Shown piece after piece: positions 32,416 to 40,575 of a DNA stretch of 64,000 nt; position 1 is the first letter of the stretch; every line of letters begins with the position of its first letter. Source of the stretch: Saccharospirillum sp965652395 (lineage in GTDB: Bacteria; Pseudomonadota; Gammaproteobacteria; Pseudomonadales; Natronospirillaceae). Below the pieces are notes generated by a model. That model made no database searches. It saw only the letters and a program-made list of their open reading frames with translations, and was not told where the DNA came from. A program made the position numbers and the translations under genes. Where the stretch lies: NCBI GenBank assembly GCA_965652395.1, contig CBFGUW010000010.1:67153-131152 (forward strand). The letters run 5' to 3'.

Positions 32416-34113
32416 ATGAGCTTTGATCATCGCAAATACCGTCCCTTCGCCCCCATCCGCAAGACTGATCGTCGCTGGCCCGACCAGTTGATCGAGAAGG
32501 CGCCGCTCTGGTGCGCGGTTGATCTACGGGATGGCAACCAAGCTCTGGTCAAACCGATGAACGTGACCCAAAAGCAACAGCTGTTCGACTTACTGGTCGA
32601 CTGCGGGTTCAAGCAAATCGAGATCGGTTTTCCGGCCGCGAGCCAGCCGGATTTTGATTTTTGCCGGAAACTGATCGAAGAAAACCGTATCCCGGATGAT
32701 GTCACCATTCAGGTACTGACCCAGGCGCGCCCGGAACTGATCGAACGCACCTACCAAGCCCTGGAAGGGGCTCCGCGTGCCATCGTGCATGTGTACAACT
32801 CAACCTCGACCGTGCAGCGGGAGCAGGTGTTCGGACAGGATCGGGAGGGTATCAAAGCCATCGCCGTTCGCGGGGCCATGGAAGTCCAGCGTCATGCCGA
32901 GCGTTTTCCGGATACCGACTGGACCTTCCAATATTCCCCTGAAAGCTTCACCGGCACCGAGCTCGATTACGCGGTGGAGGTTATTGATGCGGTGAACGCG
33001 GTTTGGGAACCTTGGAACGGACGAAAGGTGATTATTAATCTGCCCGCCACGGTAGAGATGGCCACCCCCAACATTTTTGCCGACCAAATCGAGTGGGTGT
33101 GCGACAACGTACAACATCGTGAGCATTTCCTGATCAGCCTGCACACCCATAACGACCGTGGCTGCGGTGTCGCCGCCGCAGAATTGGGGATTATGGCCGG
33201 TGCGGACCGTATTGAAGGCACCTTGTTGGGCAATGGTGAACGTACCGGCAACATGGATCTGGTTACTATGGCGATGAATCTGTATTCACAGGGTGTCGAC
33301 CCGGAGTTGGATCTGTCCGATATGGCGAGAATCATCCGGACTGTCGAGTACTGCACCGAGATTCAGGTACACCCCCGTCATCCTTATGCGGGCGAGTTGG
33401 TCTTCACGGCATTTTCCGGCAGCCATCAGGATGCTATCCGCAAGTGCCTGAAGCAGCGTGAAGAAAACGATGTTTGGAACGTGGCCTATTTGCCCATCGA
33501 TCCGTCGGATCTGGGGCGTCGTTATGAGGAAGTGGTGCGCATCAACAGCCAGTCCGGCAAGGGGGGCGTGGCCCATGTCCTGGAGCGGGATTACGACATC
33601 ACACTACCGCGTTGGCTGCAAATCGATTTCGCCAAGGTGGTTCAGCGTGCGGCCGAAGCCAGTGGTGACGAGATCGACTCGCACAGCATTCACAAACTGT
33701 TTGAATCCGAATACCTCGCCATCCCTCAGGGGTGGCGCTTGCATACCTATGATCTGCACCGTACCGATGATGGGGTTGAAGCCCAGGTGAACTTCGGTGA
33801 GGCAGGTAACCAGGGGCTGTTGCAGGGTTATGGTCAGGGCGCCGTTGAAGCACTCGCCCAGGCGTTGGAACAACAATTCAAGATGACATTGAAAGTGGAT
33901 GCCTACGATGAATTCGCTTTGAGTGAGGGCACCAATGCCAACGCTCTTGCCTGCTTGAAAGTCATGGTTGATGGCACACCCGTCACTTCGGCTGCCCTGG
34001 CGGAAGATACAACCACTTCCACTTTACAGGCCTTGTTGACGGCCGTTGGTCGCTACCAGGCCGCAAGTGTGGAAGCCAAGGCAACAGCCGGTATTGAAGC
34101 CCCGGCGCTTTAA
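32416..34113 (+). CDS. leuA: 2-isopropylmalate synthase (long, LeuA type 2)
   Basis: ATG 32416 gives 565 residues. The catalytic TIM barrel starts with WCAVDLRDGNQALVKPM (metal-binding aspartate and catalytic arginine) and includes SLHTHNDRGCGVAAAELG with the HxH metal site. The C-terminal regulatory domain (about residues 430-565) binds leucine for feedback inhibition. The enzyme condenses acetyl-CoA and 2-oxoisovalerate, the first step to leucine. The long form with N-terminal FDHRKYRPFAPI is the type found in actinobacteria and several proteobacteria. Confidence 0.95.
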   Translation: MSFDHRKYRPFAPIRKTDRRWPDQLIEKAPLWCAVDLRDGNQALVKPMNVTQKQQLFDLLVDCGFKQIEIGFPAASQPDFDFCRKLIEENRIPDDVTIQVLTQARPELIERTYQALEGAPRAIVHVYNSTSTVQREQVFGQDREGIKAIAVRGAMEVQRHAERFPDTDWTFQYSPESFTGTELDYAVEVIDAVNAVWEPWNGRKVIINLPATVEMATPNIFADQIEWVCDNVQHREHFLISLHTHNDRGCGVAAAELGIMAGADRIEGTLLGNGERTGNMDLVTMAMNLYSQGVDPELDLSDMARIIRTVEYCTEIQVHPRHPYAGELVFTAFSGSHQDAIRKCLKQREENDVWNVAYLPIDPSDLGRRYEEVVRINSQSGKGGVAHVLERDYDITLPRWLQIDFAKVVQRAAEASGDEIDSHSIHKLFESEYLAIPQGWRLHTYDLHRTDDGVEAQVNFGEAGNQGLLQGYGQGAVEALAQALEQQFKMTLKVDAYDEFALSEGTNANALACLKVMVDGTPVTSAALAEDTTTSTLQALLTAVGRYQAASVEAKATAGIEAPAL

Positions 34114-34152
34114 GCCCCTTTCGGTAAACCGAGCCGATCATCAATCCTACCC

Positions 34153-34172
34153 TCCGCGGGTAAACGCCCGCG
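34153..34172 (+). terminator. Hairpin behind leuA
   Basis: CCGCGGG-TAAACG-CCCGCGG is a perfect 7-bp GC stem, followed by CGATTCTTCTT. It is a likely weak terminator 40 bases behind the stop. Confidence 0.55.
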
Positions 34173-34186
34173 GCGATTCTTCTTAC

Positions 34187-34370
34187 TCAAGTTTCGGAGT
34201 TCGCGGTTTAATACGTTGCCCAAATCCGCCCCGGCTGTCAGGTAGGCTCCTCAAGGGTCGGCATGAACCCGTCCATGGGGCCTGGATCGCAGCATCCTTG
34301 CTGCGAACCACCCTTGATGAGCCTACCTGACATCCGGTGCTCACTTTTACGAGCGAACTCCGAAACTTGA
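34187..34370. repeat. 18-bp perfect inverted repeat flanking palindrome 2
   Basis: The arm at 34187-34204 and its exact reverse complement at 34353-34370 (GCGAACTCCGAAACTTGA) enclose the palindromic element at 34236-34332. The outer pair is placed asymmetrically around it (31 and 20 bases). Confidence 0.75.
34236..34332. repeat. Long palindromic element 2
   Basis: A 23-base left arm (34236-34258) matches the right arm (34310-34332) with one mismatch. The core contains CCCGTCCATGGGG and the hairpin CGCAGCATCCTTGCTGCG (34288-34305). It sits between the convergent leuA and foldase-like genes. Confidence 0.88.
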
Positions 34371-34374
34371 ATTC

Positions 34375-35412
34375 TTAGTTGCGCCCGTAATAGCGGGGGC
34401 GTTTAAAACGGAAGAAACCGTTTTCCTCCTCCAGTCGGATGGTCTTGGCTTCGTGACCGAAATACTCTTGTCGCAGGGCCTCCAGCGCCTTTTGTTGCTC
34501 TTTGCCTTCGAGCCTGGAAACCAGCTGTTGGCGTTCCGCCATATAACGGTTGCCTCTTTCCCAACGCTGGTTTTTCTGGGCGTCTCTTTCCCGCAGTCGC
34601 TCGATTTGTTCCTCGCTGTAACCCATCTGGCGACGCACCCTGTCAATGGATGCCTGCCGTTCCTGAGAAGACATTTCCGCAAGGTCTTGTTGCACAGAGT
34701 TGAGACTGAAGAATACCTCGGTGATCATGCCACCGTTTTCAAGAATATAGGCTTGCTCGGTATCAAAGGTGGCTGACAGTTCGGTATTGAGTTGGTACAG
34801 CTTTTCGTCCAGCCCTATGGTCGTATCTTCGTCCAGCCGGGACAATATTTGCTGCACCGCCTGCTGTTTATTCGCCAGGCGTGAACGTTCGTCGGCCCAG
34901 ATTAAGTCGGCGTCGTCGCCAAAGAGTTCACGACGTTTTTGCCAAAGCTTACCCTGGCGCTCAAGAGGAGTGAGTTTCGATAAAGCCAGGTGTTCGGTAG
35001 AGAGCCATTCATTGTATTCATGTAAGGTGTCGATGAGGCTAAGTATCGCATCTGCTCGGTCTGGGAACGCGAGGACCAGAGCCTGTTCGAAGTAAAAAGC
35101 TCCCTGAGCCGGGAAGCGTTTGAGTACTTCTTTTCTGATCAGGTAAAGCCGGGCCTGAACCGCGACTTCGTCTATTCGGAGGCCAAACTCCTGTTTTATT
35201 TCCCGAGCCAAAGTTGTAATGAAAGTGGATCCTTCGTCAACTACTTCAGGGCCGGTTGGCGGCAGGTGTTTTTGAGTGGCTTGGGTGGATGAATGCGTGC
35301 TAGGAGACAGAGTGGCCTGCGAAGGTTTGTCGGCTGCGAAAGACCACCAACCGTAGCCTGCGGCAGCAACAACCAATGCTGATAAAGTAATCAGAGTGAG
35401 CATTCGTGCCAT
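34375..35412 (-). CDS. Lipase-specific foldase (Lif)-like protein
   Basis: The 345-residue protein has one N-terminal membrane anchor (about residues 5-25), a Ser/Thr/Pro linker (to about 55) and an extended helical body, the layout of Lif steric chaperones. RQGKLWQKRRELFGDDADLIWADERSR resembles the conserved Lif block in which an R-R-x-x-F-G is followed by an acidic residue. The family motif RxxFDYFLSA is not evident, so it would be a divergent member. It stands behind the SGNH-hydrolase lipoprotein gene (118-base gap, same strand), its natural candidate client. Confidence 0.6.
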   Translation of the reverse strand: MARMLTLITLSALVVAAAGYGWWSFAADKPSQATLSPSTHSSTQATQKHLPPTGPEVVDEGSTFITTLAREIKQEFGLRIDEVAVQARLYLIRKEVLKRFPAQGAFYFEQALVLAFPDRADAILSLIDTLHEYNEWLSTEHLALSKLTPLERQGKLWQKRRELFGDDADLIWADERSRLANKQQAVQQILSRLDEDTTIGLDEKLYQLNTELSATFDTEQAYILENGGMITEVFFSLNSVQQDLAEMSSQERQASIDRVRRQMGYSEEQIERLRERDAQKNQRWERGNRYMAERQQLVSRLEGKEQQKALEALRQEYFGHEAKTIRLEEENGFFRFKRPRYYGRN

Positions 35413-35530
35413 GAGTACGCCCTTCTTTTAACAGGAGTGCACAAAAAGTGGCTGAATCCTACGCACTCGTGGCGAATGCGCAGGGTTTGCATCCAACATC
35501 TTTAAAAGCCTTAAATACCGAGCTTTCGGG

Positions 35531-36313
35531 TTACAGCAACGGCTCCAGTACTGGCCATGTCAGATCCGCCAGTTTCCTTGATCCTTGTGAGTTTGGATGA
35601 ATGCCATCGAGGATAATATCGTCGTCATTGATTACGGAGCGAGGATCGACGAACGTGCAATCCACAACGGAAAAATCACAGGCTTGACTGAGGCGCATGT
35701 CACCATAATCGATAGCCTCTTCCATGCTGTCGAGGAATAGTAAGGCGTTTTTTGTGTAGTAATAACCGACATACACTACGTTCTTCACATCGTCGGCATA
35801 CATCTGATTCAGAAGGTTCACTGCTTCGACATAGACATCGTCAATGTGCTCCTTGCAGCGCTGACTCAGGTGCCCGAATTGGTACCATTGTGTCTTGCAG
35901 TTGTAAGGGTCGAGCATGATGGCCGGAATCAAAATGTCGTTTCCACCACCATCCATGAGCACGGTATCGATTTCCGGGAAGTCATCCTTGGCGATGGCGT
36001 ATTGATCGACAATTGAAGTGGCAATCAAGCCCCCATCCAACTCGGCGCCGGACAACGTATACCGCCGAAAAGACTCGCCAGCGTATTCTTCGAGGTTATC
36101 CTGTAGCTTGCCGGACAACGCGAAAATCGAATCGCCGATGGCGATAACACGGTCGTTGTCTGCATCGGAAACCCGGGAGTTACTGGCCAGCCCACCGGGA
36201 CCACCGCACCCTACCAGTATCGATGATATCAATACCAGTAGAACGGATTGCACAGCATGGCGTTTTAGAAGGGTCCTCGCCTTGAGACCAACAGCATTCG
36301 TTATTGTTTTCAT
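35531..36313 (-). CDS. SGNH/GDSL hydrolase lipoprotein
   Basis: ATG 36313 has GGAAGC 8 bases upstream and gives 260 residues. The signal peptide ends in the lipobox LVGC, so the mature protein is lipid-anchored. The SGNH motifs are in order: AIGDSIF (catalytic Ser), a Gly in SGAELDGG, GGNDI (Asn) and DGIHPN (catalytic Asp and His). It should act as an esterase or lipase at the cell surface or periplasm. A foldase-like gene follows. Confidence 0.88.
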   Translation of the reverse strand: MKTITNAVGLKARTLLKRHAVQSVLLVLISSILVGCGGPGGLASNSRVSDADNDRVIAIGDSIFALSGKLQDNLEEYAGESFRRYTLSGAELDGGLIATSIVDQYAIAKDDFPEIDTVLMDGGGNDILIPAIMLDPYNCKTQWYQFGHLSQRCKEHIDDVYVEAVNLLNQMYADDVKNVVYVGYYYTKNALLFLDSMEEAIDYGDMRLSQACDFSVVDCTFVDPRSVINDDDIILDGIHPNSQGSRKLADLTWPVLEPLL

Positions 36314-36486
36314 CTGTTTGCTTCCATTATGAGATTGTTTTTGTGTTGGATGCAGGGCGAGAGTAGCAAGGGCGGAAAGTGGAGGTGTGATAAACGCCAC
36401 AAAGTGATGAAATTTACTTTGGGCGTTGAATTGGCCGCACAATTGGTTGTTAAATGGGCAGTACTTTTAACGAATCGTTGGTAAAT

Positions 36487-36972
36487 TCAGACCAGTTTCC
36501 GATAAACACCGTCGAAATAGAGCAGCGGGTTTGAGTCGGTCTCGGGGACGATTACGTTGTGGATCTGACCTATTACAACATTATGAGTGCCATACCGGTG
36601 TAGGCTGTCCACCGAGCACTGAAAAATAGCGTGGGCGTCCAACAGAAAGGGTGGCTCGTTTTCAGAGCGCCACCACTCTCCCGTATCGAATCTGACATCG
36701 GCCCGGTCCCGTCGGGAACAGACGATTGAAACGTCTTGATGGTGTTGACCGAGTACGTTGATGGTAAACCCCTGGCCGAGACTCAGAGCTTTGTTGATCT
36801 CTGTTGCTGTGTTGACGCACACCAATAAAGACGGTGGGTTGTCGGAGAGAGAAGTGACGGAGGACACCGTCATGGCGTATTCACGCTCGTCATCCCGTGT
36901 GGACAGCACAGACACGCTGGTTGCCAGACGTCTCATCCCGGTTTTCATCGCTTCGGCCATGGCCAGTGTCAT
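36487..36972 (-). CDS. Flavin reductase (HpaC/FMN-reductase-like)
   Basis: ATG 36972 has AAGGAGG 9 bases upstream and gives 161 residues. The split-barrel flavin reductase pattern is clear: GMRRLATSVSVLST, YAMTVSSVTSLSDNPPSLLVCVN and a final GQIHNVIVP ... PLLYFDGVYRKL. It makes free reduced flavin for a two-component monooxygenase, most plausibly the luciferase-like domain of the NRPS. It is the last gene of the minus-strand run, 63 bases behind the exporter gene. Confidence 0.9.
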   Translation of the reverse strand: MTLAMAEAMKTGMRRLATSVSVLSTRDDEREYAMTVSSVTSLSDNPPSLLVCVNTATEINKALSLGQGFTINVLGQHHQDVSIVCSRRDRADVRFDTGEWWRSENEPPFLLDAHAIFQCSVDSLHRYGTHNVVIGQIHNVIVPETDSNPLLYFDGVYRKLV

Positions 36973-37035
36973 CGGCGTGATCCTCCTTGAGGTCAACGCA
37001 GGGCTTGGCCCTGCGTTGGTTATTGGTGGTATTGA

Positions 37036-38286
37036 TTAGGCTTGGGTGTCAGCCGCAACGTTGAGGTCGGCCTCCACCTCGCTAGTGTTGTCGAGATCCA
37101 CGCCGGGTGCGCTGCGTCCTATCAGGAAGACCATCAACATTAAGGCGGCGAAACCGGCGATGGTGTAGGACATGGCCAGCACCTGGAGGTGGTCGTACAA
37201 CAGCGATGCCACAGCCGTGGATACGAATGCGATGGCCGTGGTCAGAAAGCCCATAGAGCTGGCGCAACCACCGGAACGTTCATGGAAGCAACGCATCAGG
37301 TAGGCGGAACCAGTGGGTACCAGAAAGCCGTTTCCGAAGGTAACCAAGGTGAACGGTGCAATGATTTGCCAGGCGGATGTTGCATTGATCAGCAGGGTGG
37401 TGACGGTCAAGGCGATGGCGCCGCACACGGCGAGGGTGACGCCCACATTCATGGTGCCGGCATCGCCCAGTTTTCCATAGAGGCGCTTGGCGACTTCGGT
37501 ACCGGCGATGAAAGTGAGGGCGATGGGCAGATACATTAAACCAATTTGGTTGGCGGTGTAGCCCAATTCTGAGAAAACGAAGGGGATCATGGTCAGGAAG
37601 ACGAGGTAAAGCGTTATTCCACAGGAGATAGCGCAGGCATGGCCCATGAAAAACCGGCTTTTCAGGAAGTGGCCATAGCTGCTGACGACGGCGGGAAACG
37701 AGAAGGGTTTGCGGGCTTCGGGGTTGAGCGATTCTTTATACACCAGTGCGGTCCATGCCATTAGCAGTACCGCCATGCCGATCAATACCCAGAAGACGCT
37801 CTGCCAACCGGCGACTTCGGTGAGGTAACCTCCGACCAGTGGTGCGAGAGCGGGTGAAAGTCCGCCCATGGCCATGATCATTGAGAAGAACTTTTGCACG
37901 TCGTCGCCTTTGAACAGGTCGATGATCATGGGTTGCCAGAGGATGTAAGCGGCGCAGATGCCGATGGATTGCACCAGGCGGAATATCAGAAACTGGGTGA
38001 TAGTTTCGGCGTAAACACAGCCAAGGGTGCCGACCAGAAACAGCACCAGGCCGGTCAATAGGGGTTTTTTGCGGCCGATCTGGTCGGACAGTGCGCCGTA
38101 GATCAACTGAGCGATGGTGAAGCCTGCCATATAAATACTGAGTGATAATCCCACCATACTGGCTTCGGCGGTGAAGTAGCCGCGAATGTTGTCGAGAGCG
38201 GGAAGGTACATATCGGATGCGAACAGGCCGATTACCGATAGCATGGTTGCATAAATCAAAAAGAGAGTCCTTGTAGCGCCAGTCAT
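37036..38286 (-). CDS. Bcr/CflA-type MFS drug exporter
   Basis: The 416-residue protein has twelve membrane segments. SDMYLPALDNIRGYF in the first segment and LSDQIGRKKPLLTGLVLF in the loop 2-3 are hallmarks of the Bcr/CflA subgroup. AGGAG is 8 bases before the ATG. Its position behind the NRPS operon suggests self-resistance or product export. A long palindrome separates it from the P450 gene. Confidence 0.92.
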   Translation of the reverse strand: MTGATRTLFLIYATMLSVIGLFASDMYLPALDNIRGYFTAEASMVGLSLSIYMAGFTIAQLIYGALSDQIGRKKPLLTGLVLFLVGTLGCVYAETITQFLIFRLVQSIGICAAYILWQPMIIDLFKGDDVQKFFSMIMAMGGLSPALAPLVGGYLTEVAGWQSVFWVLIGMAVLLMAWTALVYKESLNPEARKPFSFPAVVSSYGHFLKSRFFMGHACAISCGITLYLVFLTMIPFVFSELGYTANQIGLMYLPIALTFIAGTEVAKRLYGKLGDAGTMNVGVTLAVCGAIALTVTTLLINATSAWQIIAPFTLVTFGNGFLVPTGSAYLMRCFHERSGGCASSMGFLTTAIAFVSTAVASLLYDHLQVLAMSYTIAGFAALMLMVFLIGRSAPGVDLDNTSEVEADLNVAADTQA

Positions 38287-38328
38287 CCCTTAGTCTCCTG
38301 TGTCAGTGGGTTTTTTAGTCAGTGGTCC

Positions 38329-38455
38329 GCAGCGGTTGGCGGGGTATCTCATGTGGGGTCGCGCGGGATGCCGCCCACTCAACCCGTCCATGGGGGCTTG
38401 GCTTCAGCATCCATGCTTCAGACATCCCCACATGAGATACCCCGCCAACCACTGC
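38329..38455. repeat. Long palindromic element 3
   Basis: Two 30-base arms (38329-38358 and 38426-38455) match with one mismatch. The core repeats CCCGTCCATGGGGGC as in element 2, and the inner hairpin is a weaker CAGCATCCATGCT version. It lies between the P450 and exporter genes of the same strand. Confidence 0.88.
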
Positions 38456-38479
38456 TCGCTATGTGGTTACGCGAAACGA

Positions 38480-39703
38480 TTACCACGTAACCGGCAAGGC
38501 TTTCAGTCCATACAACACCATCTCGTCGCGGTACTGCAGTTCATCCTGTGGAACAGCAACGGCAATGCTGGGAACGCGCGTGAAAAGTGTGCGAAACGCG
38601 ATGGACAGTTCCGCCCGGGCGAAGTGCATACCCAGGCATTTGTGTATGCCATGGCCGAAGCCGAGGTGGTGTTTTTCCTGTCGGTTGATGTTGAAGGCGT
38701 CGGGTTGGTCGAATCCGGCTTCGTCACGATTGGCTGAATTGATCATCAGTACAACGCCTTCGCCCGCTTTGATCTGTTGGCCGCCGATTTCCATGTCGGC
38801 TGTGGCGGCGCGGGGCAGGCCGGCATGGTTGATTGAGAGATAACGAACCAGCTCGTCTACCAGGGCGTCGCCTTTGGTTTCGTCGGTGAGAAAACTGTCG
38901 AGTTGGTCCGGGTTGTTAATCAAGGTGACCACACCGAGCCCCATGGCGAGGGCCATGGTGTCGTATGCGCTTAGCAGAAGGAGGGCGGCGAGGCCGACCA
39001 GTTCCTGATGGCTGGGTTGCCCTTCCTGACGTGCTTTGTCGATCAGTCGGCACAACAGGTCGTCACCACCCTGTTGCTCTTTTTCGGTGACGATTCGGTC
39101 GAAATAACCCATTAATTCGATGGCGGCTTTTTCGGCGTCTTCCGATGTGCTGGTGCGGTCCAGTACGGTATCGGTCAGTCGTTGTACGTAGGAATGGTCT
39201 TCCAGCGGCGTGCCCAGCAATTCACAAATGACTTTGGCGGAAACCGGAATGGCGAGCGCCTTGATAAAGTCCACCGGTGCTTGCTGAGTCAGCATCCAAT
39301 CCAGTTGTTCGTCAAAAATGGCCTGCATTCGAGGTTTGAGTTTTTCGACGTGGGCGTTCAGGAAGTCCTGGGTGACGGCTTTGCGCAGCCGGGTATGGTC
39401 GGGTGCATCGGCCTGCAGAAAGAATCCGGGTGGTGGTGGCACTTCACCGGTGATGTAGGTGGGGTAACCCGGTGTGCGGGGGTCTGAGCTGAGTCTTCTG
39501 TCGACCAGGGCTTTGCGCACGTCTTCGAAACGGGTGACCAGCCAGGCGAAATCGCCGCGTGGCGTTTTAACGCGGATGACCGGTTGCTCTTCGCGCAGCC
39601 GGGTGTATTCCGGAGGTGGATCGAACGGGCAGGTTCTTTTCTCCGGCATGGCTTCTAGGTGAGGGCATGAGGATGAGTCTGCACCGGGGATCAGGGTTGT
39701 CAT
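38480..39703 (-). CDS. Cytochrome P450
   Basis: ATG 39703 gives 407 residues, usual for soluble bacterial P450s. The heme loop FGHGIHKCLGMHFARAE supplies the cysteine ligand; ELVRYLS is the ExxR of helix K; LLLLSAYDTMALAMGL is the oxygen-binding helix I (SAYDT in place of the common AGxDT). It follows the carrier protein gene by a single base, so it probably acts on a carrier-bound acyl chain or on the finished peptide. The redox partners are not in the cluster. Confidence 0.95.
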   Translation of the reverse strand: MTTLIPGADSSSCPHLEAMPEKRTCPFDPPPEYTRLREEQPVIRVKTPRGDFAWLVTRFEDVRKALVDRRLSSDPRTPGYPTYITGEVPPPPGFFLQADAPDHTRLRKAVTQDFLNAHVEKLKPRMQAIFDEQLDWMLTQQAPVDFIKALAIPVSAKVICELLGTPLEDHSYVQRLTDTVLDRTSTSEDAEKAAIELMGYFDRIVTEKEQQGGDDLLCRLIDKARQEGQPSHQELVGLAALLLLSAYDTMALAMGLGVVTLINNPDQLDSFLTDETKGDALVDELVRYLSINHAGLPRAATADMEIGGQQIKAGEGVVLMINSANRDEAGFDQPDAFNINRQEKHHLGFGHGIHKCLGMHFARAELSIAFRTLFTRVPSIAVAVPQDELQYRDEMVLYGLKALPVTW

Positions 39704-39704
39704 G

Positions 39705-39983
39705 TCAGGCTCCTTCCGTCTCTGAGGTGGCGTTGGAGGGTTCCTTGAGAGATTGCACGAACGCGACCAGTTTATTGACCGTTGGGTGATCCCATATCGC
39801 AGTGGCGACAATGGGGTGCCCGAGGCGGTCTTCGATGTCGCCTACCAATGCCAGCGCATAGACTGAATCCATGCCATAGTTGGTGAAGCTTTCGTTGGGG
39901 TCGATGTCCGTTGGGCTGCGACGACAATATTCCGCGACCCGTTCGATGGTCCATTGATGCAGTTCTGTGTTGTCCTGTGTCAT
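39705..39983 (-). CDS. Stand-alone acyl carrier protein
   Basis: The 92-residue protein has the phosphopantetheine motif YGMDSVYAL with Ser40 as attachment site, and a C-terminal acidic tail. The sequence context (RRSPTDIDPNESFTNYGMDS) is typical for carrier proteins working with fatty-acyl-AMP ligases. It is inferred to carry the fatty acid for the first condensation domain. Confidence 0.92.
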   Translation of the reverse strand: MTQDNTELHQWTIERVAEYCRRSPTDIDPNESFTNYGMDSVYALALVGDIEDRLGHPIVATAIWDHPTVNKLVAFVQSLKEPSNATSETEGA

Positions 39984-40020
39984 CCGTATTTCCTTATGTT
40001 TTTATGGCTGGGTTTAGTTA

Positions 40021-40575
40021 TTAAGCCTTGTGTTCGTTGAGATAGTTATCAACTTCAGTCCAGAAGTGCCTTAGCCGTTCGCTCAGTTCGGGGTGAGACA
40101 GAATCTCCTCCTCACTCAGTTCCGGGTTGATAAAAGGCTCGGCGATAGAAGCCCTGGGGCTGCAGGATTCCACCAAAGTGAACCCCATGGTGCGCAATAC
40201 TTCCTCCAACTGGCTTTGCGCGATGTCGGCTCGGACGGAAACGTTGGGGAAGGCCAGTGGCCGGTCGAGTAATTGGTAATCGGAGACCAGCCAATCAAGT
40301 GCGTTTTTCAATACGCCTGACATGCCATGGGCATATTCCGGAGTGGCCAGGACAATCATATCGGACTGGCCCAGGAATGCTTTCCACTCCAAAACGGCTT
40401 CGGGTGGGTTCTCGTCGTGATCGACGTTGAAGGGAGGAATGGTTGCCAGATCGCGATAGATTCTGAAATCAATGTGATCGGGGCAGGCCAAAGCCAGTGA
40501 GCGAAGATAAAGGGAATTCAAAGAGGCTTCGCGCAAACTGCCTGACACACCAACAACGGTGAATGCTTTACTCAT
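40021..40575 (-). CDS. NADPH-dependent FMN reductase (flavodoxin fold)
   Basis: The 184-residue protein has the flavin-binding loop VSGSLREASLNSLYLR near the N-terminus and ATPEYAHGMSGVLKNALDWL in the middle, both diagnostic for NADPH-dependent FMN reductases. It overlaps the preceding dehydrogenase gene by 4 bases. It is unrelated in fold to the flavin reductase at 36487, so the cluster has two flavin reductases. It probably feeds FMNH2 to the luciferase-like domain. Confidence 0.92.
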   Translation of the reverse strand: MSKAFTVVGVSGSLREASLNSLYLRSLALACPDHIDFRIYRDLATIPPFNVDHDENPPEAVLEWKAFLGQSDMIVLATPEYAHGMSGVLKNALDWLVSDYQLLDRPLAFPNVSVRADIAQSQLEEVLRTMGFTLVESCSPRASIAEPFINPELSEEEILSHPELSERLRHFWTEVDNYLNEHKA

